From NCBI GenBank assembly GCA_902787185.1, contig CADAFP010000015.1:1-41833 (forward strand): a DNA stretch of 41,833 bases. Direction: 5' to 3'. Shown here in pieces: positions 16,048 to 25,768 of this stretch (its first letter is position 1; each line of letters opens with the position of its first letter). The notes below the pieces were generated by a model, which was not told the DNA's origin, searched no databases, and was given only the letters and a program-made list of their open reading frames with translations. Source of the stretch: an uncultured Bacteroidales bacterium (GTDB taxonomy: Bacteria > Bacteroidota > Bacteroidia > Bacteroidales > Muribaculaceae). The position numbers were made by a program, and so were the translations under genes.

Positions 16048-16078
16048 TTGGTTATGTCAAGGTTTTTGATGAAATTTG
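16048..16078 (+). promoter_or_regulatory. Probable promoter of the gene at 16119
   Basis: TTG at 16048-16050, a 20-bp spacer and GAAATTTG at 16071-16078 resemble the Bacteroidota promoter with one change in the -7 box. A transcript start near 16085 would give a leader of about 34 nt. Confidence 0.45.
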
Positions 16079-16118
16079 CAGATGATAATGAGAACATAAA
16101 CCCTAAAGTTGTATCAAG

Positions 16119-16715
16119 ATGAAAAAGTTATTAATAGGCATTGTGTTTCTGCTTAGTGCATTAACGGCAGTACAGGCTCAGGAAACAATTGGTTTAGAAG
16201 AAACCAGTTACGAAACCAGCAACGTCATCAAGTTGAACTTCGGCCCTGGTCTGGTATATTCAGATATCTATGAATATATTTTTCCTAAAGCCATACTTCA
16301 CAAGACTTCGCTGTCGATTGACCTCGCTGTCGATTATGCCCACACCTTCAAGAGCGGAATGGGTTTTGGGCTGAACTTTATCCAATCCTATCTGGATGCC
16401 CTTGGTAAAAAAGATTTTTATGCCGGTGCCAGTTTTTACTATGGCTATCTGCTCAAGAACCGCTGGTATTTTGATATTTCACTCGGTGCTGGATATGCAA
16501 GAAATGACTATGGCGAGTATAAGAACGGCTTTGGTCTGTTTGAGCAGATAGGTGCCCATTACAAGTTTACCAAGCATTGGGGCGTGGGTGCAGAAATCCG
16601 TCTGCTCAACTGCTATTACAAGAAACCTAACGGTTGGGAAGAAACCGTTGGCAAGGATACCAGTTTCGGCACTAAACGCGCTGCCTTGACACTGGGAGCA
16701 CAATATTATTTCTAA
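16119..16715 (+). CDS. Small predicted outer-membrane beta-barrel protein of unknown function
   Basis: A 198-residue protein with a clear signal peptide (MKKLLIGIVFLLSALTAVQA). The rest alternates hydrophobic and polar residues, rich in aromatic and glycine residues (FGPGLVYSDIYEYIF, SGMGFGLNFIQSYL, YAGASFYYGYLLKNRWYFDI, LTLGAQYYF). It ends in an aromatic residue, as many barrels do, and resembles the small beta-barrel proteins common in Bacteroidota. No enzyme motif is seen. It has a probable promoter of its own and is convergent with the lipoprotein gene, only 12 bp away. Function cannot be assigned. Confidence 0.72.
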   Translation: MKKLLIGIVFLLSALTAVQAQETIGLEETSYETSNVIKLNFGPGLVYSDIYEYIFPKAILHKTSLSIDLAVDYAHTFKSGMGFGLNFIQSYLDALGKKDFYAGASFYYGYLLKNRWYFDISLGAGYARNDYGEYKNGFGLFEQIGAHYKFTKHWGVGAEIRLLNCYYKKPNGWEETVGKDTSFGTKRAALTLGAQYYF

Positions 16716-16727
16716 ACGCCTGCCCTA

Positions 16728-17495
16728 TTAACGATAGAAGGTAATCCAGTTGGTGCAATAACGGGATTTTTCGACCTTGGGGTGAATTTCTATGACCTGT
16801 CCCTTGCCGTCACGCCACCAGGAATGGTTCCAACCGGCTCCCATGTCCAGATAGAGGGCATGACGCGGTGCTAATTTTTCAAGCATCGCCACAAAATTGT
16901 CATATTCCACCTCGTTACGGCTATCGACGATGCACAAGCGGCCTTCCTTCTCGCACAAGGCACGATACTGATGCTCGCCGTCGCGCCACAGAGGCCTGAT
17001 GGTCTCTCCGTTATAGATGATGATGGCTTGACCGAAGCCCATTCCGTCAGCCTCGGCGACACTGTCGAGCAGTTCGTCATATTCGCCGTGAATAAATTCC
17101 CACGTCGTGTCGTTGTACCAGGCAAAGGCGCCGCTATTATCGTCACACACGGCACCCGTGTACCGTTTGCCGCCGCTCACGTGGTCGCCGTCGATGTTGC
17201 TGTGCGAGAACTTGTCCAGCAACTCGTGGGTGAATGCCGCCTCGGCGCAGAAGATGACACTGGTGTCGTCCTTGGCAGGCATCTTGCCACAAACGAGATC
17301 AATGCGGCTGAATTGGGGATAATAGACACGCAGTCCGTTCACTGTGGTGTCGTCGATGAGTACGGGAGAGCCTTGCATAACGGGAATGGGAATATTGGTT
17401 CTATCTTTGTTAATTGTATGCTTGGGCGTACGCGTGCAGCAACACAGCAATGCGATAGCCAGCACAAGGATGATATAATGGAGTAAATTCTTCAT
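16728..17495 (-). CDS. Putative lipoprotein with phosphodiester-glycosidase-like features
   Basis: A 255-residue exported protein. The N-terminus is a signal sequence (LLHYIILVLAIALL) ending in three cysteines, CCCTRT. One of these could be the lipidation site, although the -1 residue is not ideal. The body resembles phosphodiester glycosidase (NAGPA/DUF2233)-type folds in three places: YTGAVCDDNSGAFAWY, GFGQAIIIYNGETIRPL, and the late segment HALYLDMGAGWNHSWWR. The last sits where the family has ALNLDGGGSS. Here Gly-Gly-Gly-Ser is replaced by Met-Gly-Ala-Gly-Trp, so activity may be altered. I preferred ATG 17495 to a TTG two codons upstream. This is a moderate-confidence guess from pattern only; it may equally be an uncharacterised family. 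Confidence 0.5.
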   Translation of the reverse strand: MKNLLHYIILVLAIALLCCCTRTPKHTINKDRTNIPIPVMQGSPVLIDDTTVNGLRVYYPQFSRIDLVCGKMPAKDDTSVIFCAEAAFTHELLDKFSHSNIDGDHVSGGKRYTGAVCDDNSGAFAWYNDTTWEFIHGEYDELLDSVAEADGMGFGQAIIIYNGETIRPLWRDGEHQYRALCEKEGRLCIVDSRNEVEYDNFVAMLEKLAPRHALYLDMGAGWNHSWWRDGKGQVIEIHPKVEKSRYCTNWITFYR

Positions 17496-18028
17496 TTCCA
17501 ATACTATTTGCCTTTATTAACCGAGCATGTTCATAGATTAATGATAAACTCACCACAAAAATACAATATTTCAATAAAAGAAAGACGTACATTTGTAGTG
17601 AAATATCATTGGGTTGATAAATACCATGTCAATAAGGCTGTCAATAGCTGTTGAAAAGTATTTGAAAAAAAACAATAAAAAACTCTTGACAAATTCAAAT
17701 CGAGTTGGCTTATCAATCTGTTTGAATTCACCAAAAAAGTTAGCACAAATATTTTATTGGTCTTTAAACATGGTTTTAATCACTTTTTGTGAACAAAATT
17801 CACGGGATTTTATTAACTTTGCGGGTTGTTAACACCCTGTTAATAACCAATCAAATAGGCTATAACTCAGCCATTAGACTTGTTAATAAACTATCAATAA
17901 CTCAAAATTGATGTAAATAACCGTCGCTTGGTCAATATTGAGTGAAAAGTTTTCAACACAATTAACAGGCATAATAGTTGTAGTTAAATTTAAAGTTTTA
18001 AAAAATTAATAATCAAATAATATATAAT
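17496..18028. other. AT-rich spacer with DnaA-box-like words: candidate replication origin
   Basis: A 533-bp spacer with no credible gene; a 72-codon frame at 17614-17832 has no protein-like features. It holds clustered words related to DnaA boxes: TGTTGAAAA (17649-17657), TTATCAATC (17710-17718), TGTTAACAC (17827-17835), TGTTAATAA (17838-17846 and 17881-17889) and TTTTCAACA (17950-17958). Two perfect parS sites lie 7-9 kb to the left. The boxes differ from TTATCCACA at two positions or more, so the origin call is a hypothesis. The nadA promoter also lies here. Confidence 0.35.
17814..17821 (+). promoter_or_regulatory. -7 box, possible nadA promoter
   Basis: TAACTTTG followed by C matches the Bacteroidota -7 box. 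A TTTTTG lies upstream, but at about 24 bp rather than 19-20. The leader to nadA would be about 200 nt and would contain most of the TGTTAATAA-type words. Confidence 0.45.
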
Positions 18029-19015
18029 ATGAATGTTGAAAAAGGATATGTCGATGAGCCCATCGAGGAGGGTATCGACCTGCGTGAAGAAATCCTGCGC
18101 CTGAAGCGGGAACGCAATGCCGTCATCATGGCGCATTACTACCAACGCGAAGAGATTCAGCAGCTCGCCGACTACATCGGCGACAGCCTGGCGCTGGCGC
18201 AGTTGGCGGCCAAGACCGATGCTCCGGTCATCGTCCTGTGCGGTGTACACTTCATGGGCGAGACAGCCAAGATTCTATGCCCCGACAAGACGGTCATCGT
18301 GCCCGACTTGAGCGCGGGCTGCTCTCTGGCCGAGAGTTGCCCTGCCGACAAGTTCGAGGAATTTGTCAAGGCTCATCCCGATCACACCGTCATCAGCTAT
18401 GTCAATACCACAGCTGCCGTTAAGGCGGTGACCGATGTGGTGGTGACCTCTGGCAATGCCAAGGAAATTGTGGGTAGCCTGCCTCAGGACGAGAAAATCA
18501 TCTTTGGTCCCGACCGTAATCTGGGCAACTACATCAACAGCATCACGGGCCGCGATATGTTGTTATGGGATGGCGCTTGCCATGTACATGAGAAATTCAG
18601 CGTGGCCGCCATCGCCGACCTCAAGCGTGAGCATCCCGAGGCTAAGGTGCTGGTTCATCCCGAGTGCCCGAAGCCTGTGCGCATCATGGCCGACAAGGTG
18701 GGTTCGACAGCTGCCCTGCTCAACTATGCCGTCGACAGCGACAGCAAGGAATTTATCGTCTGCACCGAGAGCGGTATCTTGATTGAGATGCAGCGCCGCT
18801 GTCCCGACAAGACCTTCATTCCCGCTCCTCCCGAAGATGGCACCTGTGCCTGCAACGAGTGTGAGTATATGAAGCTCATCACCCTCGAGAAATTGTATAA
18901 CTCGCTCAAATTTATGGCTCCCACCATCGAGGTGGATGCCGCCATCGCTGAGCGCGCCGTGAAACCCATTCAGCGCATGCTGGACATCTCGCGTGAGCTG
19001 GGCCTCATAAAATGA
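18029..19015 (+). CDS. nadA: Quinolinate synthase A
   Basis: A 328-residue [4Fe-4S] enzyme that condenses iminoaspartate with dihydroxyacetone phosphate to quinolinate in de novo NAD synthesis. Family segments are all present: AVIMAHYYQREEIQQLADYI at the N-terminus, VLCGVHFMGETAKIL with the first cluster cysteine, then PDLSAGCSLAESCP. The middle part has YVNTTAAVKA, DRNLGNYI and VHPECP with the second cysteine. The C-terminal GTCACNECEYMKL carries the last one. NadB is not in this window. The gene is followed by a heptamer-repeat junction and leuS, 45 bp away. Confidence 0.98.
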   Translation: MNVEKGYVDEPIEEGIDLREEILRLKRERNAVIMAHYYQREEIQQLADYIGDSLALAQLAAKTDAPVIVLCGVHFMGETAKILCPDKTVIVPDLSAGCSLAESCPADKFEEFVKAHPDHTVISYVNTTAAVKAVTDVVVTSGNAKEIVGSLPQDEKIIFGPDRNLGNYINSITGRDMLLWDGACHVHEKFSVAAIADLKREHPEAKVLVHPECPKPVRIMADKVGSTAALLNYAVDSDSKEFIVCTESGILIEMQRRCPDKTFIPAPPEDGTCACNECEYMKLITLEKLYNSLKFMAPTIEVDAAIAERAVKPIQRMLDISRELGLIK

Positions 19016-19026
19016 AGTTATTCAGT

Positions 19027-19061
19027 AACTAAATAGTAAATCTAAGGACTAAAAACTAAAA
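19027..19061. repeat. Degenerate heptanucleotide array, five units
   Basis: AACTAAA, TAGTAAA, TCTAAGG, ACTAAAA and ACTAAAA lie in exact 7-bp phase between nadA and leuS. The last base is the A of the leuS start codon. Related words (TAAGGAC, TAGAAAC) form the array at 32105. Confidence 0.6.
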
Positions 19062-21829
19062 TGGATTACAATTATAAAGAGATAGAGAAAAAGTGGCAAC
19101 AATACTGGCGTGACCATCACACCTATAAATGCGAAATCGATAACCGTCCCAAATTCTATGTGCTCGATATGTTCCCTTATCCCTCGGGAGCAGGTTTGCA
19201 CGTGGGACACCCGCTGGGTTACATTGCCAGCGACATCTATGCGCGTTACAAGCGCTTGAAGGGTTTCAATGTGCTGCATCCCATGGGTTATGACGCTTAT
19301 GGTCTGCCTGCCGAGCAATATGCCATCCAGACGGGTCAGCATCCCGAAATCACTACCAATGAGAACATTGCCCGCTATCGTGAGCAGTTGGACAAGATAG
19401 GTTTCTGCTATGATTGGGACCGTGAGGTGCGCACTTGTGATCCCGTGTATTACAAGTGGACACAGTGGGCATTCCTGCAGATGTTCAAGAGCTATTACAA
19501 CACCGAGCTTGAAAAGGCACGTCCTATCGACGAACTGGTGGCTCATTTTGAGAAGCATGGCACCGAGGGATGTAATGCCCACACCAACAGCACCGACACG
19601 TTTACCGCCGACGAGTGGAACGCGATGACTCAGGTGCAGCGCAATGATGTGCTTATGAACTACCGTATCGCCTATCTGGGCAATACGATGGTGAACTGGT
19701 GCCCCAAGTTGGGCACTGTATTGGCCAACGATGAGGTGAGCGAGGGCGTCTCGGTTCGCGGCGGTTATCCCGTGGAGCAGAAGATGATGAGCCAGTGGTG
19801 CCTGCGCGTGTCGGCCTATGCAAGCCGCCTCTTGCGTGATTTGGACACTATCGAGTGGACCGAATCCATCAAGGAGACGCAGCGCAACTGGATCGGCTAC
19901 AGTGAGGGTGCCGAGATGACCTTCCCTATCGCCGACAGCGACAAGAGCCTGTTGATTTTCACCACCAGGGCCGATACCATCTTCGGTGTGACCTTTATGG
20001 TGCTGGCGCCTGAGAGCATCTATGTCGATGATGTGGTGACAGCCGACCAGCGTGCCGCCGTCGATGCTTATCTCGACGAGGTGAAGCACAAAACCGAGCG
20101 TGAGCGCATGATTGAGAAGAAGGTGAGCGGTGTGTTCACCGGCAGCTATGCCGTCAACCCCATCACGGGCAAGAACATTCCTATCTATATCAGCGATTAT
20201 GTGTTGGCTGGCTACGGTACGGGCGCTATCATGGCGGTTCCCGCCCATGACAGCCGTGACTATGCCTTCGCCAAGCACTTCGACCTGCCCATCATCCCGC
20301 TTATCGAGGGTGCTGACGTGAGTGAAGAGAGCTTTGATGCCAAAGAGGGTATTATGGCCAACTCTTCTAACGAGCGCCTGCAACTCAACGGCCTGCAGGT
20401 TAAGGAGGCTATTGCCAAGACCAAACAATATATTGAGGAAAGCGGCATCGGTCACGTCAAGGTGAATTATCGCTTGCGTGACGCCATCTTCAGCCGCCAG
20501 CGCTACTGGGGCGAGCCGTTCCCCATCTATTATGATGAGAACAAACAGCCTCAAGCCCTCGACGAGAGCCAGCTGCCGCTGCAGTTGCCCGAGGTGGACA
20601 AGTTCCTGCCCACCGAGACCGGCGAACCTCCCCTGGGCCGCGCTAAAGGTTGGGTGACCACCGATGGTTATCCGTTGGAATTGAACACCATGCCTGGTTT
20701 TGCCGGTTCATCGGCATATTACCTGCGTTATATGGATCCGCACAACGACAAGGCACTTGTTTCGCACGAGGCCAATGAATATTGGCGCCAGGTGGACCTC
20801 TATGTGGGTGGTACCGAGCATGCCACAGGTCACTTGATTTACAGCCGTTTCTGGAACAAGTTCCTCTATGATTACGGTTATGTTTGCGAGGCTGAGCCTT
20901 TCCGCAAGCTCGTCAATCAGGGTATGATTCAAGGTCGCAGCAACTTTGTCTATCGCATCAAGGATACCAACAAGTTCGTCTCGTTGAATCTCAAGGACCA
21001 ATACGACGTGACGCCCATCCATGTTGACGTGAACATCGTGCATACCGATGCCCTGGATATCGAGAAATTCCGCGAGTGGCGCCCCGAGTTTAAGGATGCC
21101 GAGTTTATCCTTGAGAACGGCAAGTACATCTGTGGCTGGGCTATCGAGAAGATGTCTAAGTCGATGTTCAACGTCGTGAATCCCGATGATATCGTTGACC
21201 GCTATGGTGCCGACACCTTGCGTCTGTACGAGATGTTCCTGGGTCCCGTCGAGGCCAGCAAGCCTTGGGATACCAACGGCATCGACGGTGTGAACCGCTT
21301 CCTCAAGCGCTTGTGGGCTCTGTTCTATAAGGGTGACGAGATGCAACTCACCGACGAGAAACCCAGTGCCGAGGCATTGAAGTCGGTGCACAAACTCATC
21401 AAGAAGGTGAGTGGCGACATCGAGACCTTCAGCTATAACACGTCGGTGGCAGCCTTTATGATCTGTGTCAACGAATTGACCACGATGAAATGCCGCTCAC
21501 GCGAGATTTATGAGCCGCTGGTAGTGCTGCTGGCACCGTTCGCACCGCATATTGCCGAGGAATTGTGGCACGTGCTGGGACACGACACCACCGTGTGTGA
21601 CGCTCAGTGGCCCACTTGGAACGAGGATTACCTCAAAGAATCGACTGTGAAGTATGGCGTTTCGTTCAATGGCAAGTCCCGCTACACCATCGAGGTTCCT
21701 GCCGATGCCGATGAGGAAGAGGTGAAACGCCTTGCCCTGGCCGATGCCGGTGCCGAACGATGGCTCGACGGCAAGCAACCCAGGAAGATTATCTTCGTCA
21801 AGGGCAAACTTGTCAACATCGTCGTGTAA
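19061..21829 (+). CDS. leuS: Leucyl-tRNA synthetase
   Basis: A 922-residue class I aminoacyl-tRNA synthetase charging tRNA-Leu. The N-terminal segment [17 protein letters not shown] contains the HIGH-type motif HVGH (about residues 49-52). The CP1 editing domain follows (about 230-430), with the conserved [18 protein letters not shown] and [19 protein letters not shown]. The KMSKS signature occurs as [17 protein letters not shown] (about 700-716), then the anticodon-binding helical domain. Length is what Bacteroidota enzymes usually have. The gene lies between nadA and rdgB, and a long AT-rich hairpin follows its stop. Confidence 0.98.
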   Translation: MDYNYKEIEKKWQQYWRDHHTYKCEIDNRPKFYVLDMFPYPSGAGLHVGHPLGYIASDIYARYKRLKGFNVLHPMGYDAYGLPAEQYAIQTGQHPEITTNENIARYREQLDKIGFCYDWDREVRTCDPVYYKWTQWAFLQMFKSYYNTELEKARPIDELVAHFEKHGTEGCNAHTNSTDTFTADEWNAMTQVQRNDVLMNYRIAYLGNTMVNWCPKLGTVLANDEVSEGVSVRGGYPVEQKMMSQWCLRVSAYASRLLRDLDTIEWTESIKETQRNWIGYSEGAEMTFPIADSDKSLLIFTTRADTIFGVTFMVLAPESIYVDDVVTADQRAAVDAYLDEVKHKTERERMIEKKVSGVFTGSYAVNPITGKNIPIYISDYVLAGYGTGAIMAVPAHDSRDYAFAKHFDLPIIPLIEGADVSEESFDAKEGIMANSSNERLQLNGLQVKEAIAKTKQYIEESGIGHVKVNYRLRDAIFSRQRYWGEPFPIYYDENKQPQALDESQLPLQLPEVDKFLPTETGEPPLGRAKGWVTTDGYPLELNTMPGFAGSSAYYLRYMDPHNDKALVSHEANEYWRQVDLYVGGTEHATGHLIYSRFWNKFLYDYGYVCEAEPFRKLVNQGMIQGRSNFVYRIKDTNKFVSLNLKDQYDVTPIHVDVNIVHTDALDIEKFREWRPEFKDAEFILENGKYICGWAIEKMSKSMFNVVNPDDIVDRYGADTLRLYEMFLGPVEASKPWDTNGIDGVNRFLKRLWALFYKGDEMQLTDEKPSAEALKSVHKLIKKVSGDIETFSYNTSVAAFMICVNELTTMKCRSREIYEPLVVLLAPFAPHIAEELWHVLGHDTTVCDAQWPTWNEDYLKESTVKYGVSFNGKSRYTIEVPADADEEEVKRLALADAGAERWLDGKQPRKIIFVKGKLVNIVV

Positions 21830-21851
21830 TTGAACTCAAATAACGACAATA

Positions 21852-21907
21852 AATACAATAAGTACAAATAATTGATTAACAGTTAATTAAATTGTATTTA
21901 TTGTATT
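21852..21907. repeat. AT-rich inverted repeat, related to 29344-29416
   Basis: 16-bp arms (21852-21867, AATACAATAAGTACAA; 21892-21907) pair with one mismatch across 24 bp. The same arm sequence is found in the longer hairpin at 29344-29416. It sits after leuS and may act as a weak terminator; the T-rich TTTTTGTTTTTC follows. Confidence 0.8.
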
Positions 21908-21931
21908 TTTGTTTTTCTTTTTATTATTGAT

Positions 21932-22516
21932 ATGAAGAAGATTGTTTTTGCAACCAATAATGCCCACAAGCTGCAGGAACTGCGGCAGATGCTGGGCGAC
22001 CGCTACGAAATATTAGGTCTTGCCGACATCGGGTGCCATGAGGACATCCCCGAGACAGCCGACAATATCGAGGGTAATGCTCAGATGAAGGCCCGCTACG
22101 TCAAGGAGCATTACGGCTATGACTGCTTCAGCGACGATACCGGGCTGGAGATTGATGCGCTGGGAGGTGAGCCAGGAGTTCACTCAGCACGCTATGCCGG
22201 TCCTGGACATGACAGTGAGGCCAACATCGACAAAGTGTTGACCAAGTTGCAGGGTGTGAGCGAGCGCACCGCCCGTTTTCGCACTGCTATAGTCCTGCTG
22301 CAGGGCGATGAGATGCATCTGTTTGAAGGTCAGGTCGAGGGCGTTATTCTCACCGAGCGTCACGGCACGGGAGGCTTCGGCTATGACAGCATTTTCCAGC
22401 CTGTTGAGGGTGACGGAAGTACCTTCGCCCAAATGTCACCGCAGGATAAAAACCGCATCAGCCACCGTGGTCGCGCCGTAGCCCGCCTGGTTGCCTTTCT
22501 CAATACCCATCAGTGA
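21932..22516 (+). CDS. rdgB: XTP/dITP diphosphatase (Ham1/RdgB family)
   Basis: A 194-residue housecleaning enzyme that hydrolyses non-canonical purine triphosphates (dITP, XTP) to the monophosphate, keeping them out of DNA and RNA. Family motifs: N-terminal VFATNNAHKLQELRQML, the catalytic block CFSDDTGLEIDALGGEPGVH, then SARYAGPGHDSEANIDK. Further on are GTGGFGYDSIFQP and the C-terminal KNRISHRGRAVARL. All are intact and length is normal. A strong terminator follows at 22590. Confidence 0.97.
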   Translation: MKKIVFATNNAHKLQELRQMLGDRYEILGLADIGCHEDIPETADNIEGNAQMKARYVKEHYGYDCFSDDTGLEIDALGGEPGVHSARYAGPGHDSEANIDKVLTKLQGVSERTARFRTAIVLLQGDEMHLFEGQVEGVILTERHGTGGFGYDSIFQPVEGDGSTFAQMSPQDKNRISHRGRAVARLVAFLNTHQ

Positions 22517-22589
22517 TGTGACCTCACTCATCGACCTGATTATGGAAGGAAATTAACCACCTTTATGTAGTTTATTATTGACCTAAACG

Positions 22590-22626
22590 CGGCAGTGTCA
22601 ACACTATGTTGGCGCTGTCGTTTTTT
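22590..22626 (+). terminator. Intrinsic terminator after rdgB
   Basis: A 14-bp stem (22590-22603 with 22607-22620, three G-U pairs in RNA) with a 3-nt loop is followed directly by six T. This is a textbook terminator for the nadA-leuS-rdgB side. Confidence 0.9.
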
Positions 22627-22701
22627 GTCTGTGGTCCATGATTGTTTGGGATAAGACATAGCCAGTTACATTGGTTTGTCGCTTGCTTGGTGGGGTGGGG
22701 G

Positions 22702-22732
22702 TTGCAGGGTAAAAATAATTGTTATATATTTG
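22702..22732 (+). promoter_or_regulatory. Promoter of the first M6 protease gene
   Basis: TTG at 22702-22704, a 20-bp spacer and TATATTTG at 22725-22732. The start would be near 22739, with a leader of about 57 nt. Confidence 0.78.
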
Positions 22733-22795
22733 CGAACTGTATAGAAATTTGATTTCAATTCACATTAATTATCATTATAAAACTTACAAATCAAA

Positions 22796-25642
22796 ATGAG
22801 AAAATCTTTCTTAACCTTGTTGATGCTGCTATGTTGTGTGATGGCAGCGGTTGCTATGCCCGCCAAGCCAGGTTGGCACACGATTAAACAGAGCGATGGC
22901 ACTGTGTTGAAAGTGCAGGCTGTGGGTAACGCTTTTAACCATGCCATCCTGACAAGTGACGGCTTGACCGTTGCCCGGGGCCAAGACGGTGACTACTACT
23001 ACACCTCGTCACTGACGGGACTTACCGCCGTGCGTGCCCATGAGTCGGGTGAGCGCAGCGCCGTAGAAAATGCTTTTGTCAATGCGCAGCTTGGCAACTT
23101 GACGATGAAGTCAACTCCACGCTACCGTATCCCGAAGCAGCAGGGCCGCCTCGGCGTCGGCGGCAGTAATGAAGATGCGAGCGTTCCGGCTATGGGTTCT
23201 CGCCACATTCCCATCATTTTGGTGGAATATAAGGATAAGAAGTTCGGCCACACCCGTCAGGAGATCATCGACGCGATGCTCACGGGCAACGAGAGCGTGG
23301 GCCAGTACTTCCGCGACCAGTCCAACGGCCTGTATGAGCCCGAATTTGACGTATATGGCATCTACACCCTGTCGCAGAACCGCTCCTACTATGGCGCTAA
23401 CCAGAATGACTTGGACAAGGGGCTTGGCTCGATGGTTACCGAAGCTTGTCAGTTGGCATCGGCCGACGGTGTTTCGTTTTCCCCTTATGATACCAATGGA
23501 GATGACTACTGCGACGTGGTGATTGTCATCTATGCCGGCGTGGGCGAGGCTCAAGCATCGACCACTCATCCCGAGGCTATTTGGCCCTGCAACTGGTATC
23601 TCTCTTCGGCATCTTACTATGGACTTGGCGGCAATGGCCCGTTCCGTCCCAACAATAACGACCCGCTGGTTGATATGTTTGCCGTGTTCAACGAGTTGTA
23701 TGGCAGCAACGACAATGGCACGACCATCGACGGCATTGGCACTTTCACACATGAGTTCGGTCACTGCCTGGGTCTGCCCGACATGTACGATACGGGCAAC
23801 GGCAACCACTATGGCATGGGCGATTGGGACATCATGTGCATGGGTTGCTACAACAATGACGGCTTCACCCCTCCCGGCTATTCTGCCTATGAGAAGGTGT
23901 TTATGGGTTGGGTGAACTATATCACGCCGCAACCGGGCACCTACTACACGCTGCCCGTGTGGAACCAGAAGAATGCGGCTACCGACAAGGCCGTGTGCAT
24001 CGTGAGCGATATTAACGAGAACGAGTATTTCATCCTAGAGAATCGCAAGCGTCAAGGCTGGGACCGTTATATGCCAGGCGAAGGCATCATGATTACCCAT
24101 GTCACCTATGATGCTGACCGCTGGTGGGAAAACACTGTCAACAACGAGAACATTCAGTTGATGACCATTGTCCCTGCTGACAATAACCTGTCCTATTACA
24201 ATGAAAACGCCGACCTGTGGCCCCGTAACGGCAAGACCGAGTTCACCAACAATTCCACACCCCCGGCAAGGCTCTATATGAAGGCTAATGGCAGCATTGT
24301 CAGCAATGCTGGCTCATTGAGTAAGCCTGTGACCGAAATGGTTATCAATCAGAATGGTACCGCCAGTTTCTGGTATATGAAGGGCTCTGCCACCAATCCC
24401 GTCATCTCGGTCTCTGACGAGGATATCGACTTTGGCAGCGTGATGATGAACACGGGTGCAACAGCAACCTTCAACGTCATGGGCCAGGCATTGACGGGTG
24501 ATGTGACGCTCACGCTCAACGATGACTATGGCGTGTTCAGTGTCAATCCAGTGGCCATCAGTGCCTCTGACGCCGCCAATGGCGTGACTGTGACGGTCGC
24601 ATTCAATCCTGTGGCTCTTGGCAAGTGCAATGCCACTGTGACCTTGAGCAGCAATGGTGCTCAGGATGTGGTTGTGAATCTCACGGGTAACGGTATGCTT
24701 GAGGGCTATGCCCCCGTGATGCTGCCCGCCGACAGCGCTTTCATCAATCTGAATAAGTTCCGTGCCGACTGGACCGACCAGACCCCTGCCGGAAATGTGG
24801 AGAGTTACACCCTCGAGGTGAAGACCAAGCCCTCGGTTGAGTTGCTCGAGACGGCAGACTTCTCGGGTGTCCCCGATGCCATAGAAGACGGCTATCTGAA
24901 AGACATCTGGGAGGAAACTGAAGGCTACTTGCCTGATGGCTGGTCGGCCACGTCTTATCTTGCCGCTTACGATGGCGCGCTGATTTTGGCCTATAGCGGC
25001 TCAATCAAGACCCCGAACTATAATCTCGAGGGGTATGACAAGGTCACTGTAGTGGTCAGGGCGGCAACCTATGCAAGCAACAGTGCTTCCATGAGGGTAT
25101 CAACCGGTGCTGCTTATCAGGACTTGACGTTAGATGGCACATTCACCGACTATACCATTGTGCTGGACTGCAATGCCCTTGATGCGGTGAGATTTACCAA
25201 TACTGACGATAACACCTATTCCAGTGTCAAGAGTGTGACGGTTTATGCCGGCGACCTGACCGCCGCCAGGTTGACCGCTACCGAGCTTGGTGATGAAACC
25301 AACCGTCTGATCACGGGCATCATCGACAACTTCTATACGGTAGATAACCTACAGGCCGAGGGCACCTTTGTTTACAGGGTAAAGGCTGTATATATCGACG
25401 GTACCGAGAGCGACTGGAGCAACAAGCAGGAGGTAACGCTGTTTGAGAATGGCCATGGCTTTGAGCCAGGTGACGTCGATCACGATGGTGTCATCTCCAT
25501 TGCCGATATTACCATGATGGTTGACTATATTCTGGGTGCAATAGGCGACGATGAGTGCTGTCCCATCTGCGGTGACGTGGATGGTGATGGAGTTATCGGT
25601 ATCGCCGATGTGACAATGATTGTCGACAAAATCTTGTCTTGA
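22796..25642 (+). CDS. Secreted M6-family metalloprotease with Ig-like module and dockerin-type C-terminus
   Basis: A 948-residue exported protein. A signal peptide (SFLTLLMLLCCVMAAVA) leads to a propeptide-like segment (about 25-130). The M6 (immune inhibitor A-like) catalytic domain has the zinc motif HEFGHCLGLPDMYD, with its first His at residue 319, and then the Met-turn-like region YGMGDWDIMCMG. From about 535 an ASH/HYDIN-like beta-sandwich begins (DIDFGSVMMNTGATATFNV). A fibronectin-III-like and jelly-roll-like stretch follows to about 885. The last 55 residues carry two dockerin-type calcium loops, GDVDHDGVISIADITMMVDY and GDVDGDGVIGIADVTMIVDK, joined by ECCPIC. It should degrade extracellular protein; the substrate is unknown. 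A shorter paralogue follows directly, so the pair arose by tandem duplication. Confidence 0.93.
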   Translation: MRKSFLTLLMLLCCVMAAVAMPAKPGWHTIKQSDGTVLKVQAVGNAFNHAILTSDGLTVARGQDGDYYYTSSLTGLTAVRAHESGERSAVENAFVNAQLGNLTMKSTPRYRIPKQQGRLGVGGSNEDASVPAMGSRHIPIILVEYKDKKFGHTRQEIIDAMLTGNESVGQYFRDQSNGLYEPEFDVYGIYTLSQNRSYYGANQNDLDKGLGSMVTEACQLASADGVSFSPYDTNGDDYCDVVIVIYAGVGEAQASTTHPEAIWPCNWYLSSASYYGLGGNGPFRPNNNDPLVDMFAVFNELYGSNDNGTTIDGIGTFTHEFGHCLGLPDMYDTGNGNHYGMGDWDIMCMGCYNNDGFTPPGYSAYEKVFMGWVNYITPQPGTYYTLPVWNQKNAATDKAVCIVSDINENEYFILENRKRQGWDRYMPGEGIMITHVTYDADRWWENTVNNENIQLMTIVPADNNLSYYNENADLWPRNGKTEFTNNSTPPARLYMKANGSIVSNAGSLSKPVTEMVINQNGTASFWYMKGSATNPVISVSDEDIDFGSVMMNTGATATFNVMGQALTGDVTLTLNDDYGVFSVNPVAISASDAANGVTVTVAFNPVALGKCNATVTLSSNGAQDVVVNLTGNGMLEGYAPVMLPADSAFINLNKFRADWTDQTPAGNVESYTLEVKTKPSVELLETADFSGVPDAIEDGYLKDIWEETEGYLPDGWSATSYLAAYDGALILAYSGSIKTPNYNLEGYDKVTVVVRAATYASNSASMRVSTGAAYQDLTLDGTFTDYTIVLDCNALDAVRFTNTDDNTYSSVKSVTVYAGDLTAARLTATELGDETNRLITGIIDNFYTVDNLQAEGTFVYRVKAVYIDGTESDWSNKQEVTLFENGHGFEPGDVDHDGVISIADITMMVDYILGAIGDDECCPICGDVDGDGVIGIADVTMIVDKILS

Positions 25643-25657
25643 CGCTTCAACGTCAAG
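25638..25657 (+). terminator. Small hairpin spanning the stop of the first M6 gene
   Basis: CTTGACG (25638-25644) pairs perfectly with CGTCAAG (25651-25657) and is followed by TTT. It overlaps the stop codon. It may help termination or mRNA 3' end stability. Confidence 0.5.
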
Positions 25658-25675
25658 TTTGACTATTGAATAATG

Positions 25676-25711
25676 GATATGACGGAAGGGCTGCCACCTT
25701 TCCGTCATATC
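25676..25711. terminator. Hairpin downstream of the first M6 gene
   Basis: GATATGACGGAA (25676-25687) pairs with TTCCGTCATATC (25700-25711), with further G/C pairs towards the loop. No strong T-run follows, so it is a likely but not certain terminator. Confidence 0.6.
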
Positions 25712-25768
25712 TATTGCTGTGTGAGTTCTTGTGAATGACGTAATTCTATGTGTTTCTATGGTTTGAGG

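Noticed and set aside
17614-17832. 72-codon frame in the nadA upstream spacer
   Set aside because: AT-rich, Lys/Asn-rich translation with no features, and it runs through the nadA -7 box region. Treated as non-coding.
19199-19204. CACGTG core in leuS as a third parS
   Set aside because: Flanks (GGTTTG on the left, GGACAC on the right) do not match the consensus arms. The same holds for CACGTG at 7848-7853 and at 31496-31501, where at most part of one arm fits.
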